The notes below the pieces were generated by a model, which worked only from the letters and a program-made list of their open reading frames with translations, had not been told where the DNA came from and did not search any database. DNA of 64,000 nucleotides. Origin: an uncultured Polaribacter sp. GTDB lineage: Bacteria > Bacteroidota > Bacteroidia > Flavobacteriales > Flavobacteriaceae. Shown piece after piece: positions 1 to 8,826 of the stretch (positions within the stretch are counted from its first letter, which is position 1; each line of letters starts with the position of its first letter). A program made the position numbers and the translations under genes. Location of the stretch: positions 92,561 to 156,560 of the forward strand of contig NZ_CANMVP010000008.1 in the NCBI RefSeq assembly GCF_947501385.1. The letters are read 5' to 3'.

Positions 1-1
1 C

Positions 2-775
2 TTCTTTTTGCCAACCATTACTATGGCGAATGAAGATAAATTAGAGATGTATGGTAGTCAAGGTCTAAATGATCCTATTTGGATAGTTTTATTGTTTTCT
101 ATATATGTAGCATTTTATATCTTAAAAATCTTCGGATTAAATAGAAAGCTAAGGAAAAAACTGTTGAACGAATATGCCAATAATGAGATTGAATTAAAAT
201 TATTCTCAAATCAACTTGTTTTTTTAGCAAGTATTTTAACAATCACTATTCCACTTTCATTATGCCTACAATATTTAAGTTTTGACACCCAAGTTATAGA
301 TAAGTTGCCCTTCCTCTTATTCTCATTGATTCCTCATGTGTTTCTTTTCTATATACTTAGATTTAGGGAAACCAGAATAGTGACTATAGAAAAAGAAGAA
401 ACCGTAAACGGCTCTTTGAATATAGATATTGATAGTTACAAAAGTAATTTATTAGATTTTATGAATAAATATGAGCCTTATTTAAATAAAGAATTAAAAC
501 TCCAGGATTTAGCATCTTTTATAGGCTGGAGTAGGTCTACATTATCTTACGTAATTAATAAGGGATTTGATAAAAATTTTTATGATTTTGTAAATGAATA
601 TAGACTGAATTTCGCAACCCAAGAAATAAATAATGCTGCTTACAAAAAGTATTCTCTAGATTATATTGCCGCAGAATCAGGTTTCAAGAATTATGTTTCA
701 TTTTATCGCATTTTTAGAAGATACAAGGGAACATCGCCAAAAACATTTATTAAAGAAATAGAAAATAAAAATTAA
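2..775 (+). CDS. AraC-family regulator with membrane N-terminus (5' partial)
   Basis: The reading frame is open to the left edge of the window, so the 5' end is missing; the TTG start in the ORF track is not credible. Two or three hydrophobic segments (about residues 22-42, 68-85 and 100-117 of the visible part) precede a C-terminal AraC-type helix-turn-helix. This has the pattern of two HTH motifs: LQDLASFIGWSRSTLSYVIN, then LDYIAAESGFKNYVSFYRIF, followed by KGTSPKTF. Membrane-embedded N-terminus plus AraC domain is a common flavobacterial regulator design in which the full protein usually has several more transmembrane helices. The signal and targets are unknown. It lies on the same strand as, and 82 bp before, the next gene, but nothing shows that they are linked. 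Family call is confident; function is not. Confidence 0.8.
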   Translation, partial: FFLPTITMANEDKLEMYGSQGLNDPIWIVLLFSIYVAFYILKIFGLNRKLRKKLLNEYANNEIELKLFSNQLVFLASILTITIPLSLCLQYLSFDTQVIDKLPFLLFSLIPHVFLFYILRFRETRIVTIEKEETVNGSLNIDIDSYKSNLLDFMNKYEPYLNKELKLQDLASFIGWSRSTLSYVINKGFDKNFYDFVNEYRLNFATQEINNAAYKKYSLDYIAAESGFKNYVSFYRIFRRYKGTSPKTFIKEIENKN

Positions 776-857
776 AATACATTACAGTATATCTTGTGTA
801 ATAGAAGAAGTTTGATTTCGAACACATTACAAAGTAGATTTGTAAAAAAATCTGTTT

Positions 858-2030
858 ATGAAATTACTGCTCTTTCTAAGTTTTCAATTTTTTGTATTTA
901 CAATTACCGCTCAAAATGTTGTGGTTCTTGGTGTAGAACATTCTGCACAACTTGTAAATACGAACCATCAACCTGCAATATTAAGAGCCTTTATGGATAA
1001 GGTTAATCCAGAAGGAATATGTATAGAGCGTTCACCAAGAGAATATCTAAAAAATGATTTTTATGAATTTACGTTTGAGCAGCAATACTGTATAATTCCA
1101 TATGCAAAAGATAATAGCATTCCGTTATACCCTATTGATTGGATTCCTGAAGATGAGGATTTAGAATTAGCTTTTGGCGTTGCTGATTTAGCAGTGCCAA
1201 GATTTACACGCAACCCGAGTGGCTTTTGGGGCTTTACCGTGTTTTCTGATAGTACTTCATTTAATAAAGATTTTTATTTTGCTGATGAAGAGAACTATTA
1301 TGAAAATAATAAGGAATGGTATGCGAATCACTCAAAAAAAGTAAGCAATGATTTCGCAAGAAGATTGTTTCTGTATCGCACTTTTTTGCAGGCTAAAAGA
1401 ATTGAATCCGTATGCCGAAAATATAGTAAGAATGATACAATATTAGTAGTTATAGGAGCTTTGCATAAAAACGATATTGAAGTTAATTTGGCTTCAAAAG
1501 GTTACACGATTATCCAGCCAAGCTCTTATGGAAAAATTGCTCTTAAGGAAAAAGAAGAAAGCTTCAAAATTAATGATGCTTATGCAATTACTACATTTAA
1601 TCTTCTCGGGATGCAATCTAAAATTGATGTTATAAATAAAGAATTGGTTGATTATGCAATTAATAAACTAGACAAAGATAGGCCTGGACTGGAATTAGAA
1701 TTTTTTAAAGTTAAATATGATGTATTGAGAAACAAAATAGATTCAAAAATCGCAATTAAGTCCTATTTGAAGCTATTGACCAATATCTCTAAAGATTCAA
1801 AATTTACTTGGACAGGGGTGAAACATAATTACAGAATTGATTCTTATTTTGATCCATTCGGAAATTTAACGTTATGGCAAAGAATACATTTAGAGCTCGC
1901 TAGAGAATATCTTAAAATTAATAATACAGCTGCATATCAAAAACAGAAAGAATTATTGTTTAAAGAATTCAAAGGGTTTAAGTTGGGTATGCTAAGCGCA
2001 TATTGGGGAGAACATATTCACACTATGTAA
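858..2030 (+). CDS. Secreted TraB/TIKI-like (ChaN/TraB superfamily) protein
   Basis: A 390-aa protein with an N-terminal signal peptide (hydrophobic core FLSFQFFVFTITAQ). It shows the TraB/TIKI-type pattern: an N-terminal G-x-x-H (VVLGVEHSA), an acidic-Arg segment after the next helix (GICIERSP) and a second G-x-x-H near the middle (VVIGALHKND). In characterised members these residues form a metal-dependent hydrolase-like site; whether this one is active is inference. The C-terminal 170 residues after the second motif are helical and unassigned. The ATG at 858 places the signal peptide correctly. A second TraB/GumN-like protein is encoded at 5109. Substrate and role are unknown. The ORF 794-1000 overlapping it is a shadow. 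Confidence 0.6.
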   Translation: MKLLLFLSFQFFVFTITAQNVVVLGVEHSAQLVNTNHQPAILRAFMDKVNPEGICIERSPREYLKNDFYEFTFEQQYCIIPYAKDNSIPLYPIDWIPEDEDLELAFGVADLAVPRFTRNPSGFWGFTVFSDSTSFNKDFYFADEENYYENNKEWYANHSKKVSNDFARRLFLYRTFLQAKRIESVCRKYSKNDTILVVIGALHKNDIEVNLASKGYTIIQPSSYGKIALKEKEESFKINDAYAITTFNLLGMQSKIDVINKELVDYAINKLDKDRPGLELEFFKVKYDVLRNKIDSKIAIKSYLKLLTNISKDSKFTWTGVKHNYRIDSYFDPFGNLTLWQRIHLELAREYLKINNTAAYQKQKELLFKEFKGFKLGMLSAYWGEHIHTM

Positions 2031-2071
2031 TAAAGTATGTAATAAAATAGTTTCAAAACGGAATATGGCAT

Positions 2072-2884
2072 TTATAATTCAATGCCTGGTGCCATTACTA
2101 ACTTAAATAATAGTATCAATAATATTAGTGCACCTAAACCCATATAAGATAACTTTCCGATTTCTTTATTTGATGAGGGTATTATTTCCTTAATACTATC
2201 CGCGTTTTTCCAAGGAAATATAAATATCATGCCACTCATTATAGGGTAAATTATACTTATTAAGGCAATAACAGGAAGGTATAAGACTGTAATAATTAGC
2301 GATCCTATTAACCATGGGAGAAATAGGACGTGAAATGAGAAATTCATCTTGGCTTTACCGTCTTTCAACCATGCATGTTTATAGCTCAAACGTAGATATG
2401 GGGCAGTCATTTTAAAGGCTACATAAACCAATAATAGAGCAGCTATGATAGCTAAAAATATCTGAATCCAAAGTGGAATATTTAATAGATTATATACTTT
2501 ACCTATATCACCTTTATGAAATAAAAATCCAGTCGTTAGATATCCTAGAAAATTAAAAAAACCTAACACAGAAAACCACAAAAGAAAAAGATGAATTAAT
2601 TTATGGGATTTTCCCCTAATTCTAAGATATGCTAGGCTTGATAAAATTCCCTGTATTAAACTGATTACTGGTCCCGCCAATGCTATTAGTGCTTTTTGAT
2701 TCGTAGCTAGGTGTTCAATTGAAAAATGTTCAACATAGTTATGATGCAGAACAGGGTTACTATCAAAAGACCAACCAGTAAAGGCATGCATAAATTCATG
2801 AATAATGGTTGTCAACAAAAAAGCTATAATATATAGCAAAGTTGAATTCATTGTTATTTTATTTATTTCATTCATAGCCAACAT
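2072..2884 (-). CDS. M50-like integral membrane zinc metalloprotease
   Basis: A 270-aa protein with about five to six hydrophobic segments. The first carries the zinc-protease motif HEFMH at residues 29-33, followed by a long conserved-looking loop (TGWSFDSNPVLHHNYVEHF) and LAGPVISLIQG. The HExxH-in-membrane plus A/N-GP-x-x-S arrangement fits site-2-protease-like or DUF3267-type membrane peptidases. It lacks the NxxPxxxLDG second motif of canonical S2P, so the subfamily is uncertain. It is the only minus-strand gene in the first 15 kb and appears monocistronic. The substrate is unknown. The start could also be the Met at residue 4. Confidence 0.6.
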   Translation of the reverse strand: MLAMNEINKITMNSTLLYIIAFLLTTIIHEFMHAFTGWSFDSNPVLHHNYVEHFSIEHLATNQKALIALAGPVISLIQGILSSLAYLRIRGKSHKLIHLFLLWFSVLGFFNFLGYLTTGFLFHKGDIGKVYNLLNIPLWIQIFLAIIAALLLVYVAFKMTAPYLRLSYKHAWLKDGKAKMNFSFHVLFLPWLIGSLIITVLYLPVIALISIIYPIMSGMIFIFPWKNADSIKEIIPSSNKEIGKLSYMGLGALILLILLFKLVMAPGIEL

Positions 2885-3500
2885 GGTTTATTCAAGATTT
2901 TTATGCGAAAGGTTTAAAACAAAAACAGATTAGCTAGGTTTTGACTTGTATTGCTAGGGCACATAGTTAAAAGCACTTTGATTTATTTCAACTGTTCAAT
3001 ATTAAAAATATTGAGCCAATAATATTGTTAAAATTTTCTATTGATGAGAGTTTATTTTAAATTAATGAGTCCCATATTTTATTTTGATACATCTTAAGGA
3101 GCCTTTACATAAGTAAAAAACCACAGAGTGATAAAACAATTTCTATTTTAGCTTCAAGCAGAAATATGTTTTGAAATTTACAAACGCTAATTTCCTTTTT
3201 AAAATTATTGATAATGGTCAAAATTCTAATTTTAATCCTCAATAGCAGTTCTTTTAGCGAAGAGGTTGCAATTGCTGAGTTAGGTGAAAAAGTGCAAGAT
3301 TAAATTTTTAATAATTTAATATTTTTAATAATTTAATATTTATTGTGTAAGAAGAAATTTCATTATGTGATTTAAGAGGTAAAGGAGAAAAAGAATATAA
3401 ACGAGCGAAGATAATATCCTTGTATAATAAATTAGAGTAGCCTTTTTGATTCCTAGGGTAGTGTCTACAATTCTTGATAATTATTAATGATGAGAGCAAT
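2885..3500 (+). other. Intergenic, no gene recognised
   Basis: About 615 bp of very AT-rich sequence between divergent genes. It contains a perfect tandem duplication of a 17-bp unit (TTTTTAATAATTTAATA, 3305-3338). A 29-codon ORF (3214-3303) has no recognisable similarity. Promoters for both flanking genes must lie here, but I could not identify a clean TAnnTTTG box. Confidence 0.5.
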
Positions 3501-4331
3501 ATGAATTTAAAAAAGTATAGCATTCTAAGTATTATTTGTCTTCTAAACTTTTCATTTGGAGTTTATAGAGAAGATGTTTCGATTGAAAAGCATATAGAAC
3601 TAGCTTCAGATAAAGAGTTTGATTGTGTAGGGAAGATATTAAATGAGGGTGGAATACTAATAGGAAGTGGCGTTCTTATAAATGAAAATTGGGTTATTAC
3701 AGCTGGGCATGTTGTAGAAGATGTTTTAAACAGCAAGCTCAGGTTTAAATCCAATAACATTATTTATGATTCAGAAAAGGTCATTTTATATCCTGATTAT
3801 AAAAGTAATGTTTTAGGTCACAATGGTGATGTCGCATTGATTAAAATAAAAGCCAGCAAGAAACAAATTGAACCAGCAACCTCTTTTAATGGTAATGAGA
3901 TAGTAGGTAAGCAAATCATCTATGTTGGTTATGGGACTAGCGGTAAAGGAAAACAGGCAATTAAAAAGCCAACACCTGCTGGAAGAAAACTAGCGGGTAC
4001 TAATATTATAGATGCTACGGGACAAGAATCAATCGATGATAGAGAGCTTCCAGATCAATTTTTAATAGCTGATTTTGACCATCCTACTCACAAAGAATTG
4101 AATAGAATAGGAAGTGCAACACCAACAGATTTGGAATATTTTCCAATGGGTGGAGACAGTGGTGGCGGTGCATTTGTTAAAGTTGGCAATAAGTTTTACC
4201 TAGTTGGTATACATAGTGGCGCAACTGCTAAAATTAATGATGATATCAATTTAGGTCTACATGGGTCTCTAATTTATACAACCAATCTTAGCTTTTACAA
4301 AGACTGGATATCAGAAACAATTAAAATATAA
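3501..4331 (+). CDS. Secreted trypsin-like serine protease (S1)
   Basis: A 276-aa protein with an N-terminal signal peptide (YSILSIICLLNFSFG). The S1 catalytic triad is visible: His70 in VITAGHVV, Asp110 in HNGDVALIKI and Ser220 in MGGDSGGGAF. It therefore looks like an active chymotrypsin-fold endopeptidase of the periplasm or exterior. I chose ATG 3501 rather than the track's TTG at 3474, because the signal peptide starts there. The next gene, a CPBP membrane protease, begins 3 bp after its stop, so the two are probably co-transcribed; two proteases in one unit suggests a processing or defence role, but that is inference. No PDZ domain is present, so it is not a DegP type. Confidence 0.88.
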   Translation: MNLKKYSILSIICLLNFSFGVYREDVSIEKHIELASDKEFDCVGKILNEGGILIGSGVLINENWVITAGHVVEDVLNSKLRFKSNNIIYDSEKVILYPDYKSNVLGHNGDVALIKIKASKKQIEPATSFNGNEIVGKQIIYVGYGTSGKGKQAIKKPTPAGRKLAGTNIIDATGQESIDDRELPDQFLIADFDHPTHKELNRIGSATPTDLEYFPMGGDSGGGAFVKVGNKFYLVGIHSGATAKINDDINLGLHGSLIYTTNLSFYKDWISETIKI

Positions 4332-4334
4332 GAT

Positions 4335-5057
4335 ATGAAAGAACAATTAATCCTAACATTAATAATATTAATTAGCACATTGCCGATTATACTCATATTT
4401 AGAGAGAATAAGGCAAACTTCACGAAGAATATTGGATTATTGACACTATATCACATTGTTTACGTGATTTTGATATTTTTGCCATTAACGTTCACATACC
4501 TTTCTATTTCAGATAGTAAAATGAATTGGACAGGGAAATTGTTGGCTATAATTTTTTCAATTACTATTTATTTCATAACGAGAAAGTATTTTAAGAAGCA
4601 CGATTTTATTTTATCTCTTCCCAGAAAGGGTTCCCGAAAGAGGATATTAATTGTAGGACTCATAACTGTTTTGACTATGTCATTATTGACCATAGCATTC
4701 TCAGGACGTAAAGACTTAAATTTAGACGTTTTATTTTACCAAATAATCATGCCTGGTTTAGATGAAGAATTATGGAGAGGAATTCTACTTGGTTTCTTAA
4801 TACTTATTCTAAAGGATAAGAAATATAAACTTGGACACCCTGCTGTCTGGGTGATTACTTTAATCTTTGCTCTAGGGCATTCACTTTACTTACAGAATGG
4901 GGACTTTAGCTTTGCTTTAGATGCATTCATAATTACAGGAATACTAGGTTATATTTTAGGTTGGATGATCTATTATAGTAGAAGTATTCTACCAGCAATT
5001 ATTTTTCACAATCTCATTAATTTTTCAACAAATGCTCTTGAAATGTTTGTTTTATAA
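4335..5057 (+). CDS. CPBP-family intramembrane metalloprotease (CAAX/Abi type)
   Basis: A 240-aa protein with about seven hydrophobic helices. The CPBP motifs are all present: EExxR (DEELWRG, Glu144-Glu145 to Arg148), then FxxxH in LIFALGHSLY and H-x-x-x-N/B in IIFHNLIN. Family members cleave prenylated proteins or bacteriocin-like peptides within the membrane; in bacteria many are linked to bacteriocin immunity. It starts 3 bp after the trypsin-like protease and is probably translated from the same transcript. Nothing nearby looks like a bacteriocin, so the specific role is open. Confidence 0.85.
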   Translation: MKEQLILTLIILISTLPIILIFRENKANFTKNIGLLTLYHIVYVILIFLPLTFTYLSISDSKMNWTGKLLAIIFSITIYFITRKYFKKHDFILSLPRKGSRKRILIVGLITVLTMSLLTIAFSGRKDLNLDVLFYQIIMPGLDEELWRGILLGFLILILKDKKYKLGHPAVWVITLIFALGHSLYLQNGDFSFALDAFIITGILGYILGWMIYYSRSILPAIIFHNLINFSTNALEMFVL

Positions 5058-5108
5058 AGCAAATTAAAATACGTGTAAGATTGCTAAAACAATAATCTAT
5101 CAACTAAT

Positions 5109-5987
5109 ATGAAAAATTTAAAAAGAATTTCAATCGCGTTAGGTGTTTTTATCATAGTGGCAGTATCCTTAGTGTCTTGTAATGTAATTTGGACATCCCC
5201 TAGTTATTATGATGTTAAGGACCCTATAACAATAGAAAATCCAATTATGGATATGGAAACTTATGAAAAGATAATAAATACCCACAGGAGGCCTTATATA
5301 TATTCTATCAAGTCTTCATCGGGTGGCGAAGCTCATATTTTGGGAGTTGCCCATACTACTGATGGAAATCACCCACAATTTGAAACAATTAAAAAGTTGT
5401 GGAATGAGGCCAATCCTTCGGTTGCGCTTGTTGAAGGAAGACTTGGCTTTTTGTTCACATGGTTTCAAGATCCTATTAAAAAGTATGGTGAAGGGGGACT
5501 AGTATCCCAGTTGACAAAAAAAAATGGGGTTGATTTATTCACTTGGGAGCCAGCTAGGGAAGACGAAATTGAACTATTAATGAAGGAATTTCCAGTTGAA
5601 CAAATTGCCATGTTTTATTCCTTTCGGCCTTATTTCAGTAATATGAGACATGATAAGCCAGAAAATCCTGAGAAAAAACTACAAGAATATTTAGATAGTA
5701 GAACAGATTATAAACATATCAGAGGCATTTATAAATCTTGGGAGGAATTGGACCGTTTATGGAAGGAAGATTTTCCCAGTATTGATTGGAGAGATTATAG
5801 TGATATGTACGGGTGGCCAGAGGGTTATCTTAGTGATATAGCTAATTCATCCAATTTGGCGAGAGACTATCATATGGTACAAACAATCATTGAATTAGTA
5901 AATGATGGGCAAACAGTATTTGTTACCATGGGAGCTAGCCATGCGCCTAGAATTGAAAAATCTTTGAGGGTTGCAATAACAAACTAA
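5109..5987 (+). CDS. TraB/GumN-family lipoprotein
   Basis: A 292-aa predicted lipoprotein: the hydrophobic signal ends at VSLVSCN, with Cys the likely acylated residue. The TraB/GumN pattern is clear. The N-terminal G-x-x-H is in AHILGVAHTT, the Glu-Gly-Arg is in VALVEGR and the C-terminal G-x-x-H is in VTMGASHAPRI. Such proteins resemble TIKI metalloproteases and ChaN; their bacterial function is largely undefined. It is shorter than, and only distantly similar to, the protein at 858. It is followed 29 bp later by the beta-lactamase-fold hydrolase on the same strand, so these genes may be co-expressed. Confidence 0.7.
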   Translation: MKNLKRISIALGVFIIVAVSLVSCNVIWTSPSYYDVKDPITIENPIMDMETYEKIINTHRRPYIYSIKSSSGGEAHILGVAHTTDGNHPQFETIKKLWNEANPSVALVEGRLGFLFTWFQDPIKKYGEGGLVSQLTKKNGVDLFTWEPAREDEIELLMKEFPVEQIAMFYSFRPYFSNMRHDKPENPEKKLQEYLDSRTDYKHIRGIYKSWEELDRLWKEDFPSIDWRDYSDMYGWPEGYLSDIANSSNLARDYHMVQTIIELVNDGQTVFVTMGASHAPRIEKSLRVAITN

Positions 5988-6016
5988 ACTCATTTTAAAC
6001 AATTTTAAACATATAG

Positions 6017-7216
6017 ATGAAAAAAACAATACTGCTATTAATAACATCAATGTTGTTTGGATGTTATGCCAAAAGAGAGCACATTAATAAATTAGATGGG
6101 TCGCAAATTTCAAAATCTGAGTTGACTATAAAAATCCAATCATTAATTGAAGTGGCTAACGTTGCAGGAATTTCTACCACTATATTCAACAATAATAAAA
6201 CAGTTTACCAAAAATCCTTTGGTTATGCCAATCTTGAAACAAAAGACACACTTACTGCAAAAAACGTTTTTTATAGTGCTTCTCTTAGTAAGGCCGTTTT
6301 TGGATATTTGGTGGCTCAACTGGTAGTTGACGGAGTCATAGACCTTGACAAACCTCTTTACGAATATTTAGATAAACCGCTTCCTGAATATGAATTCGGA
6401 AATGAACGAAAGAGTTATAAAGATTTAGCTAATGATAAGCGGTATGAAAAAATTACTGCGAGAATGTGTTTATCTCACACTACTGGGTTTCCCAACTGGA
6501 GGTGGATGACAAGAGAAAGTGATTTCTTTAGAGAGGGTAAAATTAGGTTTCTTATAGACCCAGATACAAGGTATTACTATTCGGGAGAAGGAATTCAGTT
6601 ATTGCAATTCGTAATAGAGAAAATCACCAATAAAAATTTGGAAGAATTAGCTCAAGAAAAAGTATTTCAACCATTACATATGGATATGACCAGCTATGTC
6701 TGGAAAGAAAAATTCAATAATAAATATTGCAATGGGCATACATCTAATGGGGTGGTAATAGCTAAAGATAGAAGAGATAGAGCAAATGCAGCAGGGTCAA
6801 TGGAAACAACAACCGAAGATTATTCTAAATTTATCCAACACCTCTTAGAGCAAACTGAAATCAAATCCGAGGTAACTAATTTGTTATACGAATCAAATAT
6901 TAGAATAACATCAAAAACGCAGTTTGGGTATCAGGCTTGGCAAGATATCGATGAAAATGATTCCATAGAATTAAGTTATGGTTTGGGCTGGGGCTTGTTA
7001 AAGTCACCTTTCGGAAAGGGAATGTTTAAAGAAGGACATGGCGAAGGATTTCAACATTACTCTATCATTTTTCCAGATAAAGATATTGGTATAATAATCT
7101 TATCTAACAGTGATAATGCAGAGAGTATTTTTAAAGAACTTTTAGAAATAACAATTGGAGATACTTATACCCCTTGGCAATGGGAAAGATATATTCCATA
7201 TAATCATAGGAAATAG
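6017..7216 (+). CDS. Class C beta-lactamase-fold serine hydrolase (S12) lipoprotein
   Basis: A 399-aa protein with a lipoprotein signal (ITSMLFGCYA). The serine beta-lactamase/DD-peptidase motifs are visible: SxxK at Ser89-Lys92 (SASLSKAVF), a Tyr-Ser-Gly second motif (YYSGEGIQ) and H-x-G near the C-terminus (GHGEGFQH). The family includes AmpC, DD-carboxypeptidases, esterases and aminopeptidases; the absence of KTG in favour of HGE fits esterase or peptidase-like members rather than a clinical beta-lactamase. It follows the TraB/GumN lipoprotein by 29 bp. The true substrate cannot be read from the sequence. Confidence 0.85.
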   Translation: MKKTILLLITSMLFGCYAKREHINKLDGSQISKSELTIKIQSLIEVANVAGISTTIFNNNKTVYQKSFGYANLETKDTLTAKNVFYSASLSKAVFGYLVAQLVVDGVIDLDKPLYEYLDKPLPEYEFGNERKSYKDLANDKRYEKITARMCLSHTTGFPNWRWMTRESDFFREGKIRFLIDPDTRYYYSGEGIQLLQFVIEKITNKNLEELAQEKVFQPLHMDMTSYVWKEKFNNKYCNGHTSNGVVIAKDRRDRANAAGSMETTTEDYSKFIQHLLEQTEIKSEVTNLLYESNIRITSKTQFGYQAWQDIDENDSIELSYGLGWGLLKSPFGKGMFKEGHGEGFQHYSIIFPDKDIGIIILSNSDNAESIFKELLEITIGDTYTPWQWERYIPYNHRK

Positions 7217-7286
7217 CTGTTTATAACAACACATCTAAAATATTACTTTTATGTAACCTAAAATATTTTTGCAATTTACTTCAATT

Positions 7287-7796
7287 ATGAAAAAAGAACT
7301 ATTAATTTTCTTGACAATTTTAATTTCAAATCTATCTTTTTCACAACACTCTGAAACGGATACCATTTCAAAAGCTAAAATAAAAGAGTTGAATTTTATA
7401 GTTGGAGATTGGATAGGAAAAGGTTGGATGATGGGTGAAAATGGAAAATCTAAATTCGATCAAACTGAAAAAATTCAATTCAAATTAGATTCAACGGCAA
7501 TTTTAATCGAAGGGAAAGGCAAATCAAACGGTGAAGTTATACATAACGCCCTTGCTATTCTTACTTATAATAAAAAAGACGATAATTACGTATTCAGATC
7601 ATTTCTGCCAAGTGGTCAAAATGCAAAATTTAAAGCAGAACTAATTGATAACAAATTATATTGGTATCCGAATGAAAACGTAAGATACATTATTTGGCAA
7701 AATGAAAATGAGCAATGGTTGGAAAAAGGTGAATTTAAAAGAGAAGGAAAATGGTCTCAGTTCTTTGAAATGACCTTGAACAGAAATGATAAATAA
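7287..7796 (+). CDS. Secreted DUF1579-like small beta-barrel protein
   Basis: A 169-aa protein with a signal peptide (LLIFLTILISNLSFSQ) and a domain opening with LNFIVGDWIGKG, the typical start of DUF1579 and related lipocalin-like beta-barrels. The rest is an alternation of short beta-strand-like stretches with conserved Trp residues. No catalytic motif is visible. I chose ATG 7287 over the TTG at 7269 because it begins the signal peptide. The following 295 bp hold no gene. Function is unknown. Confidence 0.6.
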   Translation: MKKELLIFLTILISNLSFSQHSETDTISKAKIKELNFIVGDWIGKGWMMGENGKSKFDQTEKIQFKLDSTAILIEGKGKSNGEVIHNALAILTYNKKDDNYVFRSFLPSGQNAKFKAELIDNKLYWYPNENVRYIIWQNENEQWLEKGEFKREGKWSQFFEMTLNRNDK

Positions 7797-8091
7797 TTTT
7801 TCTCAAGTTAATCTTAATGATTTCAAGTGTTTCAAAATCTGCATAAGGCTAGAGCTATATTATCAGGATTTTGTTCATGGAATAATGTTAGAAATTTTAA
7901 GAGTATTAAAATTAAATCATTTATAATAATCAAAGCTTTAAAAATCAAGCAGATATTTTTTATGCTTAAAAGTAATTGCATTTTCTACAGTTTCAGATAC
8001 CGTTAGTATACTTATACAAACCGTTCAGATATAATATTTCAAATACTAGCCAATAATGTGTTATTTGAAAGTACTTTTAAACTATCATAAT

Positions 8092-8820
8092 ATGAAAAAA
8101 TCTATTTTATTCATCACTATACTTTTCACCATAAGTTTGTGCCATTCACAAAATAAACTTGAAAATGAAATTCTAGAAGCTTATGACAAATCCGTTTCAT
8201 CACAGACTGATCAGTTTCAGCCAATAATAGATAGTCTAAAAGCTTCTTTTATTAAAACAAAAGACCCTATTTACAACTATTGGATTGCCTTTGCCATGTA
8301 TCGACAAGCTATTTTATCAATGATCAATAAAAATGATAATAAAGCATTAAAAATTTTGCAGAAAGGAATTGAACGATTGGAAAAGTCATCTAATAAAAGT
8401 TCTGAGAATTTAGCTCTTCAAGGTTCTATGCTTAGTTTCTCAATTAATTTTCAATCAGATCTCGCTGCTATAATTAGTGCAAAAGCCAATATTTTGTATA
8501 ATAAAGCGATTCAAGAAAATGATCATAATTTAAGGGCCTATTTAGGTGTAGGAAGAAGTGATTATTATAAACCTACAGAATATGGAGGGGGTTTAAAAGT
8601 TGAATCATTCCTAAAACAAGCATTGAATAAACCAGATAAAAGTGGTAATCATGCTTTGGCCCCAACCTGGGGAAGAAATCAAGTTTACTATTATTTGGCA
8701 AGCTATTATAAAAGGGAAAACAGAATTGGTGAAGCCAAGCTTTTTTGTTCTAATGGGCTTAAACTATTTCCTGATGATAGACAGCTAAAAGAATTAAAAA
8801 AAGGTTTAGGTCTAAATTAA
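8092..8820 (+). CDS. Secreted TPR-like protein, partner of the downstream TonB receptor
   Basis: A 242-aa protein with a signal peptide (LFITILFTISLCHSQ) followed by an all-helical region that reads like degenerate tetratricopeptide repeats (for example ALKILQKGIERLEK and ANILYNKAIQENDHNLRAYL). The ATG at 8092 is preferred to 8056 because it starts the signal peptide. It lies 6 bp before the TonB-dependent receptor gene, so the pair is almost certainly an operon. A periplasmic TPR protein next to a receptor is a recurring Bacteroidota arrangement; the ligand is unknown. Confidence 0.65.
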   Translation: MKKSILFITILFTISLCHSQNKLENEILEAYDKSVSSQTDQFQPIIDSLKASFIKTKDPIYNYWIAFAMYRQAILSMINKNDNKALKILQKGIERLEKSSNKSSENLALQGSMLSFSINFQSDLAAIISAKANILYNKAIQENDHNLRAYLGVGRSDYYKPTEYGGGLKVESFLKQALNKPDKSGNHALAPTWGRNQVYYYLASYYKRENRIGEAKLFCSNGLKLFPDDRQLKELKKGLGLN

Positions 8821-8826
8821 ATTTTA

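Noticed and set aside
3305-3338. CRISPR-like repeats
   Set aside because: Only two directly adjacent 17-bp AT-rich units, without spacers and without cas genes.
6017-7216. Antibiotic-resistance AmpC beta-lactamase
   Set aside because: Has the serine beta-lactamase fold motifs but no KTG; it is a lipoprotein more like general S12 hydrolases, so a resistance claim is not supported.
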